Positions 18,732 through 26,529 of a DNA stretch of 64,000 nucleotides are shown piece after piece. Position numbers and translations under genes: made by a program. How positions within the stretch are numbered: position 1 is the stretch's first letter; every line of letters begins with the position of its first letter. Source of the DNA: CAIYZT01 sp947461435 (GTDB lineage: Bacteria; Pseudomonadota; Alphaproteobacteria; Rhodobacterales; Rhodobacteraceae); NCBI GenBank assembly GCA_965284435.1, contig OZ260083.1, positions 2,728,001-2,792,000 on the forward strand. Reading direction: 5' to 3'. Below the pieces are notes generated by a model, which saw only the letters and a list, made by a program, of their open reading frames with translations, was not told the DNA's origin and ran no database searches.

Positions 18732-19829
18732 TTATTGCGGCAGCGGGGTGGCCACGCCTTTGACGTGCCAATCCATCGACAAGATCATGTCATCGCCCAA
18801 GGTCACGCCAGCCGCCACACCTTCAGAACCGTCCTGTTTGGTGATCGGTCCGGTGAAGGGCGAGAAGGCCCCGCTTTCAATGGCGGCTTCCATCTCGGTG
18901 ATCTTGGCGACGATATCGGCGGGGATATCGGCGTTCCAATCGGCCACAAAGACGCATTTGTCTGCCATCGACAACCAAGCCGAGGCGCCTGCAAAGCTGC
19001 CGGCAAGGTGTGCTTCGACCGACTGGATGAAATAGGGGGCCCAATCGGTGCCCACCACGCCCAGATATTTGGCGGGCGCATAGGCCTTCATCGAAGAGTT
19101 CAGGTTGAAGACATAGGCGCCAGCCTCTTCGCAGGCCGCGACGACCGAGGGGGTATCTTGCGCGTTCGAGAAGATCACGTCGCAGCCCTGCGCCAACAGG
19201 GCCTTGGCGGCTTCTTGTTCCGAGGCCGGATCGAACCAAGAGTTCACCCAGACCACCGACACCTCGATCGAGGGGTCAACCGACTGCGCGCCCAAGGTCC
19301 AGGCGTTGATCGACGTGATCAGTTCTGGAATGGCGAAGGCGCCGACGCAGCCCAGTTTTTTGGTTTTCGACAGCGACGCGGCCGCCATGCCCATCAGATA
19401 GGTGCCCTGATAATAGCGCGCACCGAAAGGAGAAAAGTTGGGCGCAACCATATACCCCGAGGCATGAAGGATCGACAGGCCGGGGTTCTGCTCGGCCAGC
19501 TTCAGCCCGCCGTTCATATAGCCAAAGGAGCCAAGGATCAGGAAATTGGTGCCCTCGGCCACGGTCTTGTTCATGATCCGGTCGGCATCAGGGCCTTCGG
19601 CGATGTTTTCCAGCAAGGTGACCTTGACCTTGTCGCCATATTTTTCTTCCAGCGCCTTGGTGCCCAGTTCCAGCGTGTGCGACCAGCCCACATCGGCGGC
19701 GGGCGAGGGGACGATCAGGGCGACGTTCAAGACGCCGTCCTGGGCAAAGGCCGGAATCGGCAGAGCAAGCGCGGTGGACGCGGCCAGCGAGGATTTCAAA
19801 AACGAACGACGATTCAAACGAGAGGTCAT
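18732..19829 (-). CDS. BMP-family substrate-binding protein with Tat signal
   Basis: A 365-residue BMP/PnrA-type binding protein. The N terminus NRRSFLKSSL followed by a hydrophobic stretch ending AFAQD is a twin-arginine (Tat) signal with signal-peptidase-I cleavage. No lipobox cysteine is present, although many BMP proteins are lipoproteins. The mature part shows the BMP pattern (VALIVPSPAADVGWSHTLELG and LGSFGYMNG). Known members bind nucleosides or purine-like compounds. It lies 15 bases downstream of the amidohydrolase gene and 10 bases upstream of the ATPase gene. Confidence 0.88.
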   Translation of the reverse strand: MTSRLNRRSFLKSSLAASTALALPIPAFAQDGVLNVALIVPSPAADVGWSHTLELGTKALEEKYGDKVKVTLLENIAEGPDADRIMNKTVAEGTNFLILGSFGYMNGGLKLAEQNPGLSILHASGYMVAPNFSPFGARYYQGTYLMGMAAASLSKTKKLGCVGAFAIPELITSINAWTLGAQSVDPSIEVSVVWVNSWFDPASEQEAAKALLAQGCDVIFSNAQDTPSVVAACEEAGAYVFNLNSSMKAYAPAKYLGVVGTDWAPYFIQSVEAHLAGSFAGASAWLSMADKCVFVADWNADIPADIVAKITEMEAAIESGAFSPFTGPITKQDGSEGVAAGVTLGDDMILSMDWHVKGVATPLPQ

Positions 19830-19844
19830 GGCAGATCCTTTTGG

Positions 19845-21218
19845 TCAGGAGTGGAGACGATGAAGACAGGCTTCGGCGGCAGAGAAAAGGGAATACTCAT
19901 CAAGTCCGGGAAAGGCACCGGCACGCCAGACGATGCGGCCGTTGATCATGGTCATGTCGACTTCCGCGCCAATTCCGACCTTGGGGATCAGGCTGGCCGG
20001 GTCGTGGCGGGTGCCAACGTAATCCAGTCGGCGGGTGTCGATGGCGAACAGATCGGCAGCGAGGCCCGGGGCGAGGCGGCCAATGTCGGCGCGGCCCAGA
20101 AGATCGGCGCCCCCCGCCGTGGCATAGCCCAGAAAGGCCGCCGGTTCGGGGACCGGGTGGTGGCGGCCTGAGGCGACAAGGCATTGCAGCATATAGGCCG
20201 AGTGGATGCAGTGCATCAGATTCGAATTGTCATTGGACGCCGCGCCATCGGCGCCAAGGCCAATGCGCAGCCCCATGGCCTGCATGGCGGGAATATCCGT
20301 CACCTCGGCCCCGACAAGATAAACCGGTTCGGGGCAATGCGAGACGCCGGTCTGTGTGGCGGCCATCCGGGCCAATTCGCTGTCTGACAGTTCCCAGCAA
20401 TGGGCATAAAAGGTGTCAGGGCCGCAAAACCCCATCTCTTCAAGATAATCCACCGTGCGCCGGCCCGTGCGCGCCGCCATGACCGGGCTTTCCCCTTCGC
20501 CGACATGGGTGTGCAAGAACACGCCCTTGTCACGGGCCAGACGCAGGGATTCCACAAAGGTCTCGCGGTAACTGTTCACCGGCTGGCATGGGGCGACGAC
20601 GACCTGCCGCATGCTGAACGGGGCGGGATCGTGATAGGTATCAATCAAACGCTCGCAGTCGGCCAGAAAACCATCGGTGGTATCCAGCATGTCATCGGGG
20701 ATGGTGCTGCCTTCGGATTTGGGCAGCGTGTTGCCGCCCCGCCCGGCATGAAACCGGATGCCAAACATCTGCGCCGCTTCGAACTGGCGGTCGACGATGC
20801 GCGTGCCGGCATGATGCGGGAAATTGTATTGGTGATCAAAGGCGGTGGTGCAGCCATGTTTGATCAATTCGGCCAGCGCCACGACGGTTGAATGGTAAAA
20901 GGCATCTTCGGTCAGGCGGGCGAAGATGGGATAGATCCGGTCCAGCCATTCGATGACCGACAGTTTTGTCCAGTCCAGATCGGCCCGGTTGCGCACGAAG
21001 GTCTGAAAGAAGTGATGATGCGTATTGATCAGGCCGGGATAGACGAACCAGCCCGATGCATCGATCACCTCGGTTCCCGCGGGCAAAGGCGCGGCCGACA
21101 GATGGGGGCCGATGGCGACAATCGCGGGTCCGCTGATCAGGATATCTTGATCGCGCAGCACGGGCGCAAAGGCCGATGGTACGATGGCCGCGCAGTTTTT
21201 CAGCAAATATCCCGTCAT
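19845..21218 (-). CDS. ATZ/TRZ-type amidohydrolase, probable purine (8-oxoguanine/guanine-type) deaminase
   Basis: A 457-residue metal-dependent amidohydrolase. The HxH metal motif is in NTHHHFF (His67 and His69). Further likely ligands are in FLHTHVGEGE, YAHCWELSD and IGLGADGAASND. The segment IEWLDRIYPIFARLTEDAFY and the length match the 8-oxoguanine deaminase and hydroxyatrazine ethylaminohydrolase group. AGGAG seven bases before the ATG at 21218 sets the start, and this ATG overlaps the GST-like stop (ATGA). Located between a purine-type importer and an oxygenase, it probably removes the exocyclic amino group of a modified guanine. The substrate is inferred; other aminopurines or triazines cannot be excluded. 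Confidence 0.82.
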   Translation of the reverse strand: MTGYLLKNCAAIVPSAFAPVLRDQDILISGPAIVAIGPHLSAAPLPAGTEVIDASGWFVYPGLINTHHHFFQTFVRNRADLDWTKLSVIEWLDRIYPIFARLTEDAFYHSTVVALAELIKHGCTTAFDHQYNFPHHAGTRIVDRQFEAAQMFGIRFHAGRGGNTLPKSEGSTIPDDMLDTTDGFLADCERLIDTYHDPAPFSMRQVVVAPCQPVNSYRETFVESLRLARDKGVFLHTHVGEGESPVMAARTGRRTVDYLEEMGFCGPDTFYAHCWELSDSELARMAATQTGVSHCPEPVYLVGAEVTDIPAMQAMGLRIGLGADGAASNDNSNLMHCIHSAYMLQCLVASGRHHPVPEPAAFLGYATAGGADLLGRADIGRLAPGLAADLFAIDTRRLDYVGTRHDPASLIPKVGIGAEVDMTMINGRIVWRAGAFPGLDEYSLFSAAEACLHRLHS

Positions 21219-21871
21219 GCGGCAGCTCCTGGGTGCGGGGCGGGTTTCAGATCGTGCAGACGGTGAATGCCCGGCATTTCGATGAACTGCGGCAGGGACC
21301 GCACCGCGCGCTGCCACAGGCGCACTGAGGGATAATCGCGCAATTCGACGCCGCCATCGGGGGCCAAGGCCACATTTGGAAAGCAGGCGATGTCGGCAAT
21401 GCTGGGCGCGGTGCCCTCAAGGTAAATGCGCCCCTCCAGCCGCACCTGTGTCAGATGGGCCTCAAGCTCGCGCAGGCAAAGGTGGCCCGCGGTGCGGCAT
21501 GCGGCGATATCGGCGGGAAAATGCAGCATGTCGTGCAAACGCGCCAGCCCAAGGCTGCTGTTCAAACGCCCCGAAAACGCCAGCCAGTTCTGCACGCGGG
21601 CCGCCGATTGCGGGCTGGCATCACCCAGCCACTGCGGCGCGGCGATCTGCGCCAGATAGACCAGCATGGCGGTACTTTCGGTCAGAACCAGATCACCGTC
21701 GACCAGCACCGGGATAGACCCTGCCGGGTTAAGATCGCGAAACGCCGCAGATTTATGCGCCCGTCCGGGGTGAAAATCGACCGCCACAAGATCCAGCTTG
21801 ATCCCAAGAAGGGCCGCCATCAGCCGCACTTTGTAGCACGAGGCACTGAGGATATAATCATACAAGATCAT
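21215..21871 (-). CDS. Glutathione S-transferase homologue (NdmE-like candidate)
   Basis: A 218-residue GST: thioredoxin-like N domain (about 1-80) with SASCYKVRL at residues 9-17, cis-Pro in GSIPVLVDGD and the glutathione-contact ESTAM; helical C domain (about 88-205) with SIADIACFP. It resembles zeta or beta classes. The gene lies between a Rieske-less oxygenase subunit and a deaminase, overlapping each by four bases. In Pseudomonas putida CBB5 the GST homologue NdmE is needed for the NdmC-NdmD N7-demethylase, so a structural role in an oxygenase complex is a reasonable inference. An ordinary glutathione-transfer or isomerase role is the alternative. Confidence 0.82.
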   Translation of the reverse strand: MILYDYILSASCYKVRLMAALLGIKLDLVAVDFHPGRAHKSAAFRDLNPAGSIPVLVDGDLVLTESTAMLVYLAQIAAPQWLGDASPQSAARVQNWLAFSGRLNSSLGLARLHDMLHFPADIAACRTAGHLCLRELEAHLTQVRLEGRIYLEGTAPSIADIACFPNVALAPDGGVELRDYPSVRLWQRAVRSLPQFIEMPGIHRLHDLKPAPHPGAAA

Positions 21872-22716
21872 GCCGCCATCACCTGTGCGCCATAGGTCAG
21901 CCCTTTGCGTTTCAGCCAGCGGCGATAGGCCACCGAAGTCAGATCCGCTTGCGTTGGTGTTTCCATCCCCGGATCCAGCGGCAACAGGCGGGGGATCTGG
22001 TTTTCCAGGATCGAGCGGTCTTGCAGGAAAATCATCTGTTGGAAATGGATCAGATCGGCCTGAGGCGTGACATCATCAAACAGCGCCATATAGGGGTAGA
22101 CGTCGCACAGGTCTTCGGCCAGCGGCTGCACGAAAATGCCGATCACATCCCATTCCTTGGTGCGGTTGGGACAGGTCTTGTACAGCACGGCGGCGGTCGG
22201 GGCGGCCACGCGGTACATATATTCGGTCACAATCCCCCCTGCGGCCGACTTGGCCGCCTGAGGCTGATAGAAATGCACCTTGGTGGCCCAGACCTCATCA
22301 ACGTCGTCGCGGATCTGCACCTCATAGCGGCCCACTTCGGTATGGGGTTCTGCGCCCAGCACATCTGTGTGCACGAAGGGAAAATGTGCGATGTCCAGAA
22401 AGTTTTCCACGGCGCGCAGCGGCGAGCATTTGACGCGCACTACGCCGCAATCCACCAGACGGCGGCCGGGTTGCGCGGCTTCGGGAAGGGCGAACAGATC
22501 TTGCGCGGGGGTGCCAAGGCACGCCCAGACATGGCCATAGGCCAAGGTCACCGCCAAGGCCTGACCCTGGGCTGTTTGCACCGACACAGCCCCGGATTGG
22601 GTTTTGAAGACGATGATCGGGCGCCCCAAAAGCTGTGTTTCGCGCCCCGGCCAAGGGCCGACCAGCGAGGTCATGGCGACGGGGTACCATTGGTCTAGCA
22701 CGGCTTGCGGGATCAT
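21868..22716 (-). CDS. Rieske-type oxygenase catalytic subunit lacking the Rieske ligands (NdmC-like)
   Basis: A 282-residue protein with the overall layout of a Rieske non-heme iron oxygenase, including an N-terminal Rieske-like stretch (YPVAMTSL, LLGRPIIVF, YGHVWACLG). The CxH and CxxH cluster ligands are absent. The catalytic iron site is intact: ENFLDIAHFPFVH gives Asp108, His111 and His116 with the DxxHxxxxH spacing. Length and lack of cluster ligands match what is known of NdmC, the N7-demethylase subunit of caffeine-degrading P. putida. Electrons would come from the separate Rieske protein encoded just upstream, whose stop overlaps this ATG (ATGA at 22713-22716). N-demethylation of a purine is inferred from neighbours. 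Confidence 0.8.
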   Translation of the reverse strand: MIPQAVLDQWYPVAMTSLVGPWPGRETQLLGRPIIVFKTQSGAVSVQTAQGQALAVTLAYGHVWACLGTPAQDLFALPEAAQPGRRLVDCGVVRVKCSPLRAVENFLDIAHFPFVHTDVLGAEPHTEVGRYEVQIRDDVDEVWATKVHFYQPQAAKSAAGGIVTEYMYRVAAPTAAVLYKTCPNRTKEWDVIGIFVQPLAEDLCDVYPYMALFDDVTPQADLIHFQQMIFLQDRSILENQIPRLLPLDPGMETPTQADLTSVAYRRWLKRKGLTYGAQVMAA

Positions 22717-23351
22717 GGGGCGCTCCGATCTTCGATCTGTCGGCGCAGGCTTTCGGCCCAGCGCGAGACTTGGGCAGGGCCCGCCCCTGCCCCGCACAAG
22801 ATATGCAGGGTTGTTTCCTGCGCCTTTGGTTGCAGCATCAGGCAGATCTGCGTGTCCAGCCCCGCGATTTGCACGGTGCCGCGCAGGCCGCCCTCTGCCT
22901 CGGTCAGGCCGGGGGCGTCGGCGGCCAAGGCCTGCAGCAGCGCCTGTTCGCCCACCTGCACCGTCAGACTGCGCAGGGGCTGGAACCCTGCGATATCGGG
23001 CGGCGCGGTGGGGTCATCCTTGGCCGCGATCCAGATCACGCCGCCCCGTTCGGTCACCTCAAAGCGCGTGGCGGTGATGGTGGCGGGCGGTGTCATGTCT
23101 GGATGCGCGGGGATATGGGTGCAGGCGCCGGTGACGCCATAGGTCCATCCGTGATAGATGCAGGCCAGCGTTTCACCGCGCACAAACCCATGCGACAGGC
23201 GCATGCCCCGGTGCGGACAGCGATCAACCCAAGCGCTGAGCCGGCCCGAGGCGCTGCGCCAGACGGTCAGATCGACGCCCTGCCAGTCAGCATGCATCAC
23301 GTTGGCTGGCGGCAAGTCTTTCGACAGGCCGCTGGCTTTCCAATTGGTCAT
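22713..23351 (-). CDS. Stand-alone Rieske [2Fe-2S] protein, partner of the Rieske-less oxygenase
   Basis: A 212-residue protein whose first 80 residues form a Rieske domain with Cys45 and His47 in RCPHRGM and Cys64 and His67 in CIYHGW (CxH-x16-CxxH). After GGVIWIAAKDD the chain continues for about 110 residues that look like a reduced oxygenase domain; no DxxHxxxxH iron site is present. It therefore supplies the cluster that the next gene product lacks. The start at 23351 (MTNWKASG) has GGGGA upstream at about 7 bases; ATGs at 23357 and 23444 are also in frame. No flavin reductase lies nearby, so the electron donor must be encoded elsewhere. Confidence 0.82.
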   Translation of the reverse strand: MTNWKASGLSKDLPPANVMHADWQGVDLTVWRSASGRLSAWVDRCPHRGMRLSHGFVRGETLACIYHGWTYGVTGACTHIPAHPDMTPPATITATRFEVTERGGVIWIAAKDDPTAPPDIAGFQPLRSLTVQVGEQALLQALAADAPGLTEAEGGLRGTVQIAGLDTQICLMLQPKAQETTLHILCGAGAGPAQVSRWAESLRRQIEDRSAP

Positions 23352-23440
23352 CCTCATGTCCCCGGGTACCCCGCCGCAATCTTTGAAGGGCATGGGCGAA
23401 ACCGAAAGCCGGAATCGGTGCCTGTTCAGAGACCTTTGTG

Positions 23441-23464
23441 ACAATTGCCTAATATATTAGCAAC
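23441..23464. promoter_or_regulatory. Palindromic operator candidate before the Rieske/oxygenase/purine-transport operon
   Basis: The core CTAATATATTAG (23449-23460) is a perfect 12-bp palindrome, flanked by TTGC on the left and GCAA on the right, in otherwise GC-rich DNA. It lies about 100 bases upstream of the Rieske start, in the only large gap before this operon. GntR, MarR or TetR-type regulators bind sites like this. No regulator gene is adjacent. Confidence 0.5.
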
Positions 23465-23485
23465 TCGTACCATAACGATCAGAAA

Positions 23486-23764
23486 TTAGTCAGACCAAGA
23501 ACCCTTGGGATCTGACGGGATCGGCGCACACTGCCCGCGTTCGATACGGTCAACCCAGACCTCTTGCGGACCCAGCGAACAGCCCAAGGCCAAGGCATCC
23601 AGAAGCTCGATCTGCCCGGCTGCAACCAGATCCAGACGGCCCGCCGCCTGCTGGGTGATCTGGCCGCGCAGGCCCAAGCGGCGGGCGTGACGGCAGATCC
23701 AGGGGCCAAAGCTTTGATGCCCCACATCCCCGTAGATCTGAAAACTTTGGCTCTGCTCGGTCAT
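23486..23764 (-). CDS. Degenerate acylphosphatase-like protein
   Basis: A 92-residue protein. The pattern IYGDVGHQSFGPWICRHARR followed by LGLRGQI and GRLDLVAAG follows the acylphosphatase fold. The residues needed for catalysis are changed: the Arg of the VGFR motif is replaced in SFGPW, and the Asn of GWVxN is Gln. AAGGGGG about 7 bases before the ATG at 23764 supports this start, although the frame stays open upstream through the 18-bp repeats to 23875. It follows the dihydroxyacetone-kinase gene by 133 bases on the same strand. If expressed it is unlikely to be an active acylphosphatase. Confidence 0.55.
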   Translation of the reverse strand: MTEQSQSFQIYGDVGHQSFGPWICRHARRLGLRGQITQQAAGRLDLVAAGQIELLDALALGCSLGPQEVWVDRIERGQCAPIPSDPKGSWSD

Positions 23765-23820
23765 CAGCGGCCCCCTTGCGCCGGGGCAAGGTGACGGGAT
23801 TTGGCCGGGCAGACAAGGCA

Positions 23821-23892
23821 CGTTTTGGGGCGGGGCCACGTTATCGGGCGGGGCCGCGTTTTGGGGCGGGGCCACGTTTTGGGGCGGGGCCG
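23821..23892. repeat. Tandem 18-bp repeat, four units
   Basis: Four adjoining 18-bp units of the form CGTTTTGGGGCGGGGCCA/G cover exactly 72 bases; only the second unit differs in its TTTTGG part (TTATCG). The array starts 5 bases past the kinase stop codon. As the period is a multiple of three, the minus strand stays open and would encode a Pro/Ala/Asn-rich hexapeptide repeat (for example APPQNV). Confidence 0.85.
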
Positions 23893-23897
23893 CGCCG

Positions 23898-25523
23898 TTA
23901 CGCGGTGGTCAGCGCCTCGAACAGGCGGGCCACGGCCTCGGCCCCGGGGTCTTTGTGGCCGGCCAAGGTTTCGGCGTTCACATAGGCCGCCCGGCCGGCA
24001 TTGGCGCGGCGCAGGGTGGCGGTGTGATCAGCCCCCTTGCGGGCCGCCGCCGTGGCCGCCTTCATGCCCTGATCCAGCACCACCAGCGCCGGCTGCAGCG
24101 CATCGATCATGGTTCGGTCGCCCAAGTTCGCGCCGCCAATCTGCTGCATCCGTTCCAGCCCGGCCAAAAGCGCGCCTTGCATCGTCAGCCCGCTGGAGGC
24201 CGCATCGCCCGCCGCGGCAAAGAAAATTGCCAAAAGAACGCCCGAGGATCCGCCCATCGTCTGGCTCAACTCCAATCCGATGGCGCGGTACAGTTGGGTA
24301 TGATCGGCCAGCGGCAGATGGTCGAGGGCGCCGATCAAGGCGCGCGCGGCCCCTGCCAAGGTGGATCCGGTATCGCCGTCGCCGGATTTGGCATCCAGCG
24401 CGTTCAAATCTGCCTCCATGCCCATCATGATCTGGCAGCATTTTTGCAAGAAGGCGCGCGTTGCGGGATGGCTGGAGGGGATTGGCCGGATCGGCGTCAG
24501 CCCATCGGGCAAGGCAAGGGGGGCAGGATTGGCCACGCTCTGGCAGCCCGGCCAAGCCGCAAGCGGCGTTGCTGCGCACAGCGCCGCCTCGTCCGCCGGC
24601 GTGACGGGCAGGACCGAAACCGAAAAGCCGCGCATATCCAACGAGGTCATCATCGCCGCCGGACCGACGATGAATTTAAGCCGCTTGCCCAAGTCCGAGC
24701 GCAGCAATTCGTAGCTGAGCACGGCCATTTCCAGAACAGAGGCCGCCCCGAGATTGTTCAGCAAGGCCACATGCGGCGCGCTGGTATCGGTCATGGCGGC
24801 GAGTTTCTGGGTCACCGCTGCCATGGCCTGTTCGGCGCTGGTAAAATCGATCTGTTCCACGCCCGGCTCTCCGTGGATGCCAAGGCCCAGTTCGGCCTTG
24901 CCCGGGGCAATGCGGTTTTCCTTGTGCGATCCGGGAACTGTACAGGTGTCCAAGGACATGCCGATCGATTTTGTCCCCGCAATCACCCGCTGCGCGGCTT
25001 GGGTCACCGCCGCCAGATCCTGCCCCTGTTCGGCCAGATGCCCCGCGATCTTGTGCACGAACAAGGTTCCGGCCAAACCGCGCGCCTGCGGCAGATCGGG
25101 CAGCGCGATGTCATCATCGACGATCACGATGTTCACCTTCAGCCCAAAGGCGCGGGCCCGTTCGGCCGCCAAACCAAAGTTCAACCGGTCGCCGGTGTAG
25201 TTCTTGACCACCAAAAGACAGCCCGCCGGGCCGGTGACGGCCAGAATGCCCGCCAGAACCGCATCGACCGAGGGAGAGGCAAAGACATCGCCGCAGACGG
25301 CGGCTGTCAGCATTCCGGGCCCGACAAATCCCGCGTGGGCCGGTTCGTGCCCCGACCCGCCGCCCGAGACAAGGGCCACGCGCGACTTGTCCCAATCGGC
25401 GCGCAGGACCACGCGGATATGCGGATAGCCATCCAGCCGCACCAATTTTCCGCCCGAGGCCATCAGCAGACCATCGATCGCTTCGGTCACGATGTTTTCG
25501 CGGTGGTTCATGAATTGGGTCAT
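23898..25523 (-). CDS. Dihydroxyacetone kinase, DhaK-DhaL fusion (ATP-dependent)
   Basis: A 541-residue single-chain kinase like that of Citrobacter. The DhaK domain (about 1-330) has GGGSGHEPAHAG at 53-64 and the substrate-binding His217 in GIHGEPG. The DhaL domain (about 350-541) has the Mg-ATP aspartates in LNALDAKSGDGDTG (Asp377, Asp382, Asp384). It phosphorylates dihydroxyacetone to DHAP, but homologues also phosphorylate erythrulose and related ketoses. AAGGAG six bases before the ATG at 25523 sets the start. It lies 10 bases downstream of an ABC ATPase gene and is the likely metabolic end of that transporter operon, so the imported substrate may be a C3-C4 polyol or ketose. Confidence 0.88.
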   Translation of the reverse strand: MTQFMNHRENIVTEAIDGLLMASGGKLVRLDGYPHIRVVLRADWDKSRVALVSGGGSGHEPAHAGFVGPGMLTAAVCGDVFASPSVDAVLAGILAVTGPAGCLLVVKNYTGDRLNFGLAAERARAFGLKVNIVIVDDDIALPDLPQARGLAGTLFVHKIAGHLAEQGQDLAAVTQAAQRVIAGTKSIGMSLDTCTVPGSHKENRIAPGKAELGLGIHGEPGVEQIDFTSAEQAMAAVTQKLAAMTDTSAPHVALLNNLGAASVLEMAVLSYELLRSDLGKRLKFIVGPAAMMTSLDMRGFSVSVLPVTPADEAALCAATPLAAWPGCQSVANPAPLALPDGLTPIRPIPSSHPATRAFLQKCCQIMMGMEADLNALDAKSGDGDTGSTLAGAARALIGALDHLPLADHTQLYRAIGLELSQTMGGSSGVLLAIFFAAAGDAASSGLTMQGALLAGLERMQQIGGANLGDRTMIDALQPALVVLDQGMKAATAAARKGADHTATLRRANAGRAAYVNAETLAGHKDPGAEAVARLFEALTTA

Positions 25524-25533
25524 CTCGGTCTCC

Positions 25534-26529
25534 TTAGGCGATACGCGCGCCAGTGGCGTCAAAATAAAAGGGGCGCTGGGGCTGAATTTGCACGATGTCG
25601 CCCGATGTCAGGGCGGTATGGGCGTCTGTCACGGTGATCAGATCGTGGTTGTGAAGGGTCAGGTGCAGACGGGTCTGATCGCCCAAGTGTTCCACCCGTT
25701 TGACCAGCGCGTCCTGCCCCTGCCCTTGCAAGATCTGTTCCGGGCGCAGGCCAATCTTGGCCGCGCCTGGCGGGGCGGGGCCGAACAGATCGGCGGGCAA
25801 GATGTTGATATGCGGCTGGCCAAGACGGCCGGCGGCATAGATGCTGACCGGATTTTCGTAAATCTCACGCGGGGTGCCAAATTGCACCAGTCGGCCGCGG
25901 TCCAGCACCCCGACATGGGTGGCCATGGTCATGGCTTCGATCTGGTCATGGGTGACGTAGATGAAGGTTGCGCCCAGGTTGGCCTGAATATTCTTCAGTT
26001 CCACCCGCAGATCGGCGCGCAATTTGGCATCGAGCGAGGACAGGGGTTCGTCCATCAGATAAACAGAAGGGTTGCGTACCAAGGCGCGCCCGATGGAGAC
26101 ACGCTGCATCTCGCCGCCGGACAGCGCGGTTGCCTTGTTGTCCAGCTTGTGGCTGATCTGCAAGATGTCGGCCACCTCGGCGACGCGGCGGGTGATCTCG
26201 GCGCGGGGGGTGCGCAGCAGCGGCGATTTCAGCGGAAATTCCATGTTCTCGCGCACGGTCAAATGCGGGTAAAGCGAGTATTGCTGAAACACCATGGCCA
26301 CATTGCGCTGTGCGGGCGTCAGGCCCGTCATGGCGCCCCCGCCGATCATCACGGTGCCCGTATCAGGCCGATCCAGCCCCGATACCATGCGCAGCAGGGT
26401 CGTCTTGCCTGCGCCCGTGGGCCCCAGCAGCACCACAAAGGCACCGTCCGGAACCGTGATCGACAGATCTTGCAGGGCCCGCGTTGGCCCGAATGATTTG
26501 CAAACCTGTTCAAGCTTTACTTCAGCCAT
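25534..26529 (-). CDS. Sugar/polyol ABC transporter ATPase (second of two)
   Basis: A 331-residue MalK/UgpC-group ATPase: Walker A GPTGAGKTT near residue 35, signature LSGGEMQRVSIGRA near 133, Walker B VYLMDEPLSSLD and switch YVTHDQIEAM, followed by a TOBE-like C domain (GLRPEQI). The ATG at 26529 overlaps the end of the first ATPase gene by 8 bases. Two different ATPases in one importer operon is the arrangement of rhizobial glycerol transporters (glpST) and suggests a heterodimeric motor. It ends 10 bases before the dihydroxyacetone kinase gene. Confidence 0.88.
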   Translation of the reverse strand: MAEVKLEQVCKSFGPTRALQDLSITVPDGAFVVLLGPTGAGKTTLLRMVSGLDRPDTGTVMIGGGAMTGLTPAQRNVAMVFQQYSLYPHLTVRENMEFPLKSPLLRTPRAEITRRVAEVADILQISHKLDNKATALSGGEMQRVSIGRALVRNPSVYLMDEPLSSLDAKLRADLRVELKNIQANLGATFIYVTHDQIEAMTMATHVGVLDRGRLVQFGTPREIYENPVSIYAAGRLGQPHINILPADLFGPAPPGAAKIGLRPEQILQGQGQDALVKRVEHLGDQTRLHLTLHNHDLITVTDAHTALTSGDIVQIQPQRPFYFDATGARIA

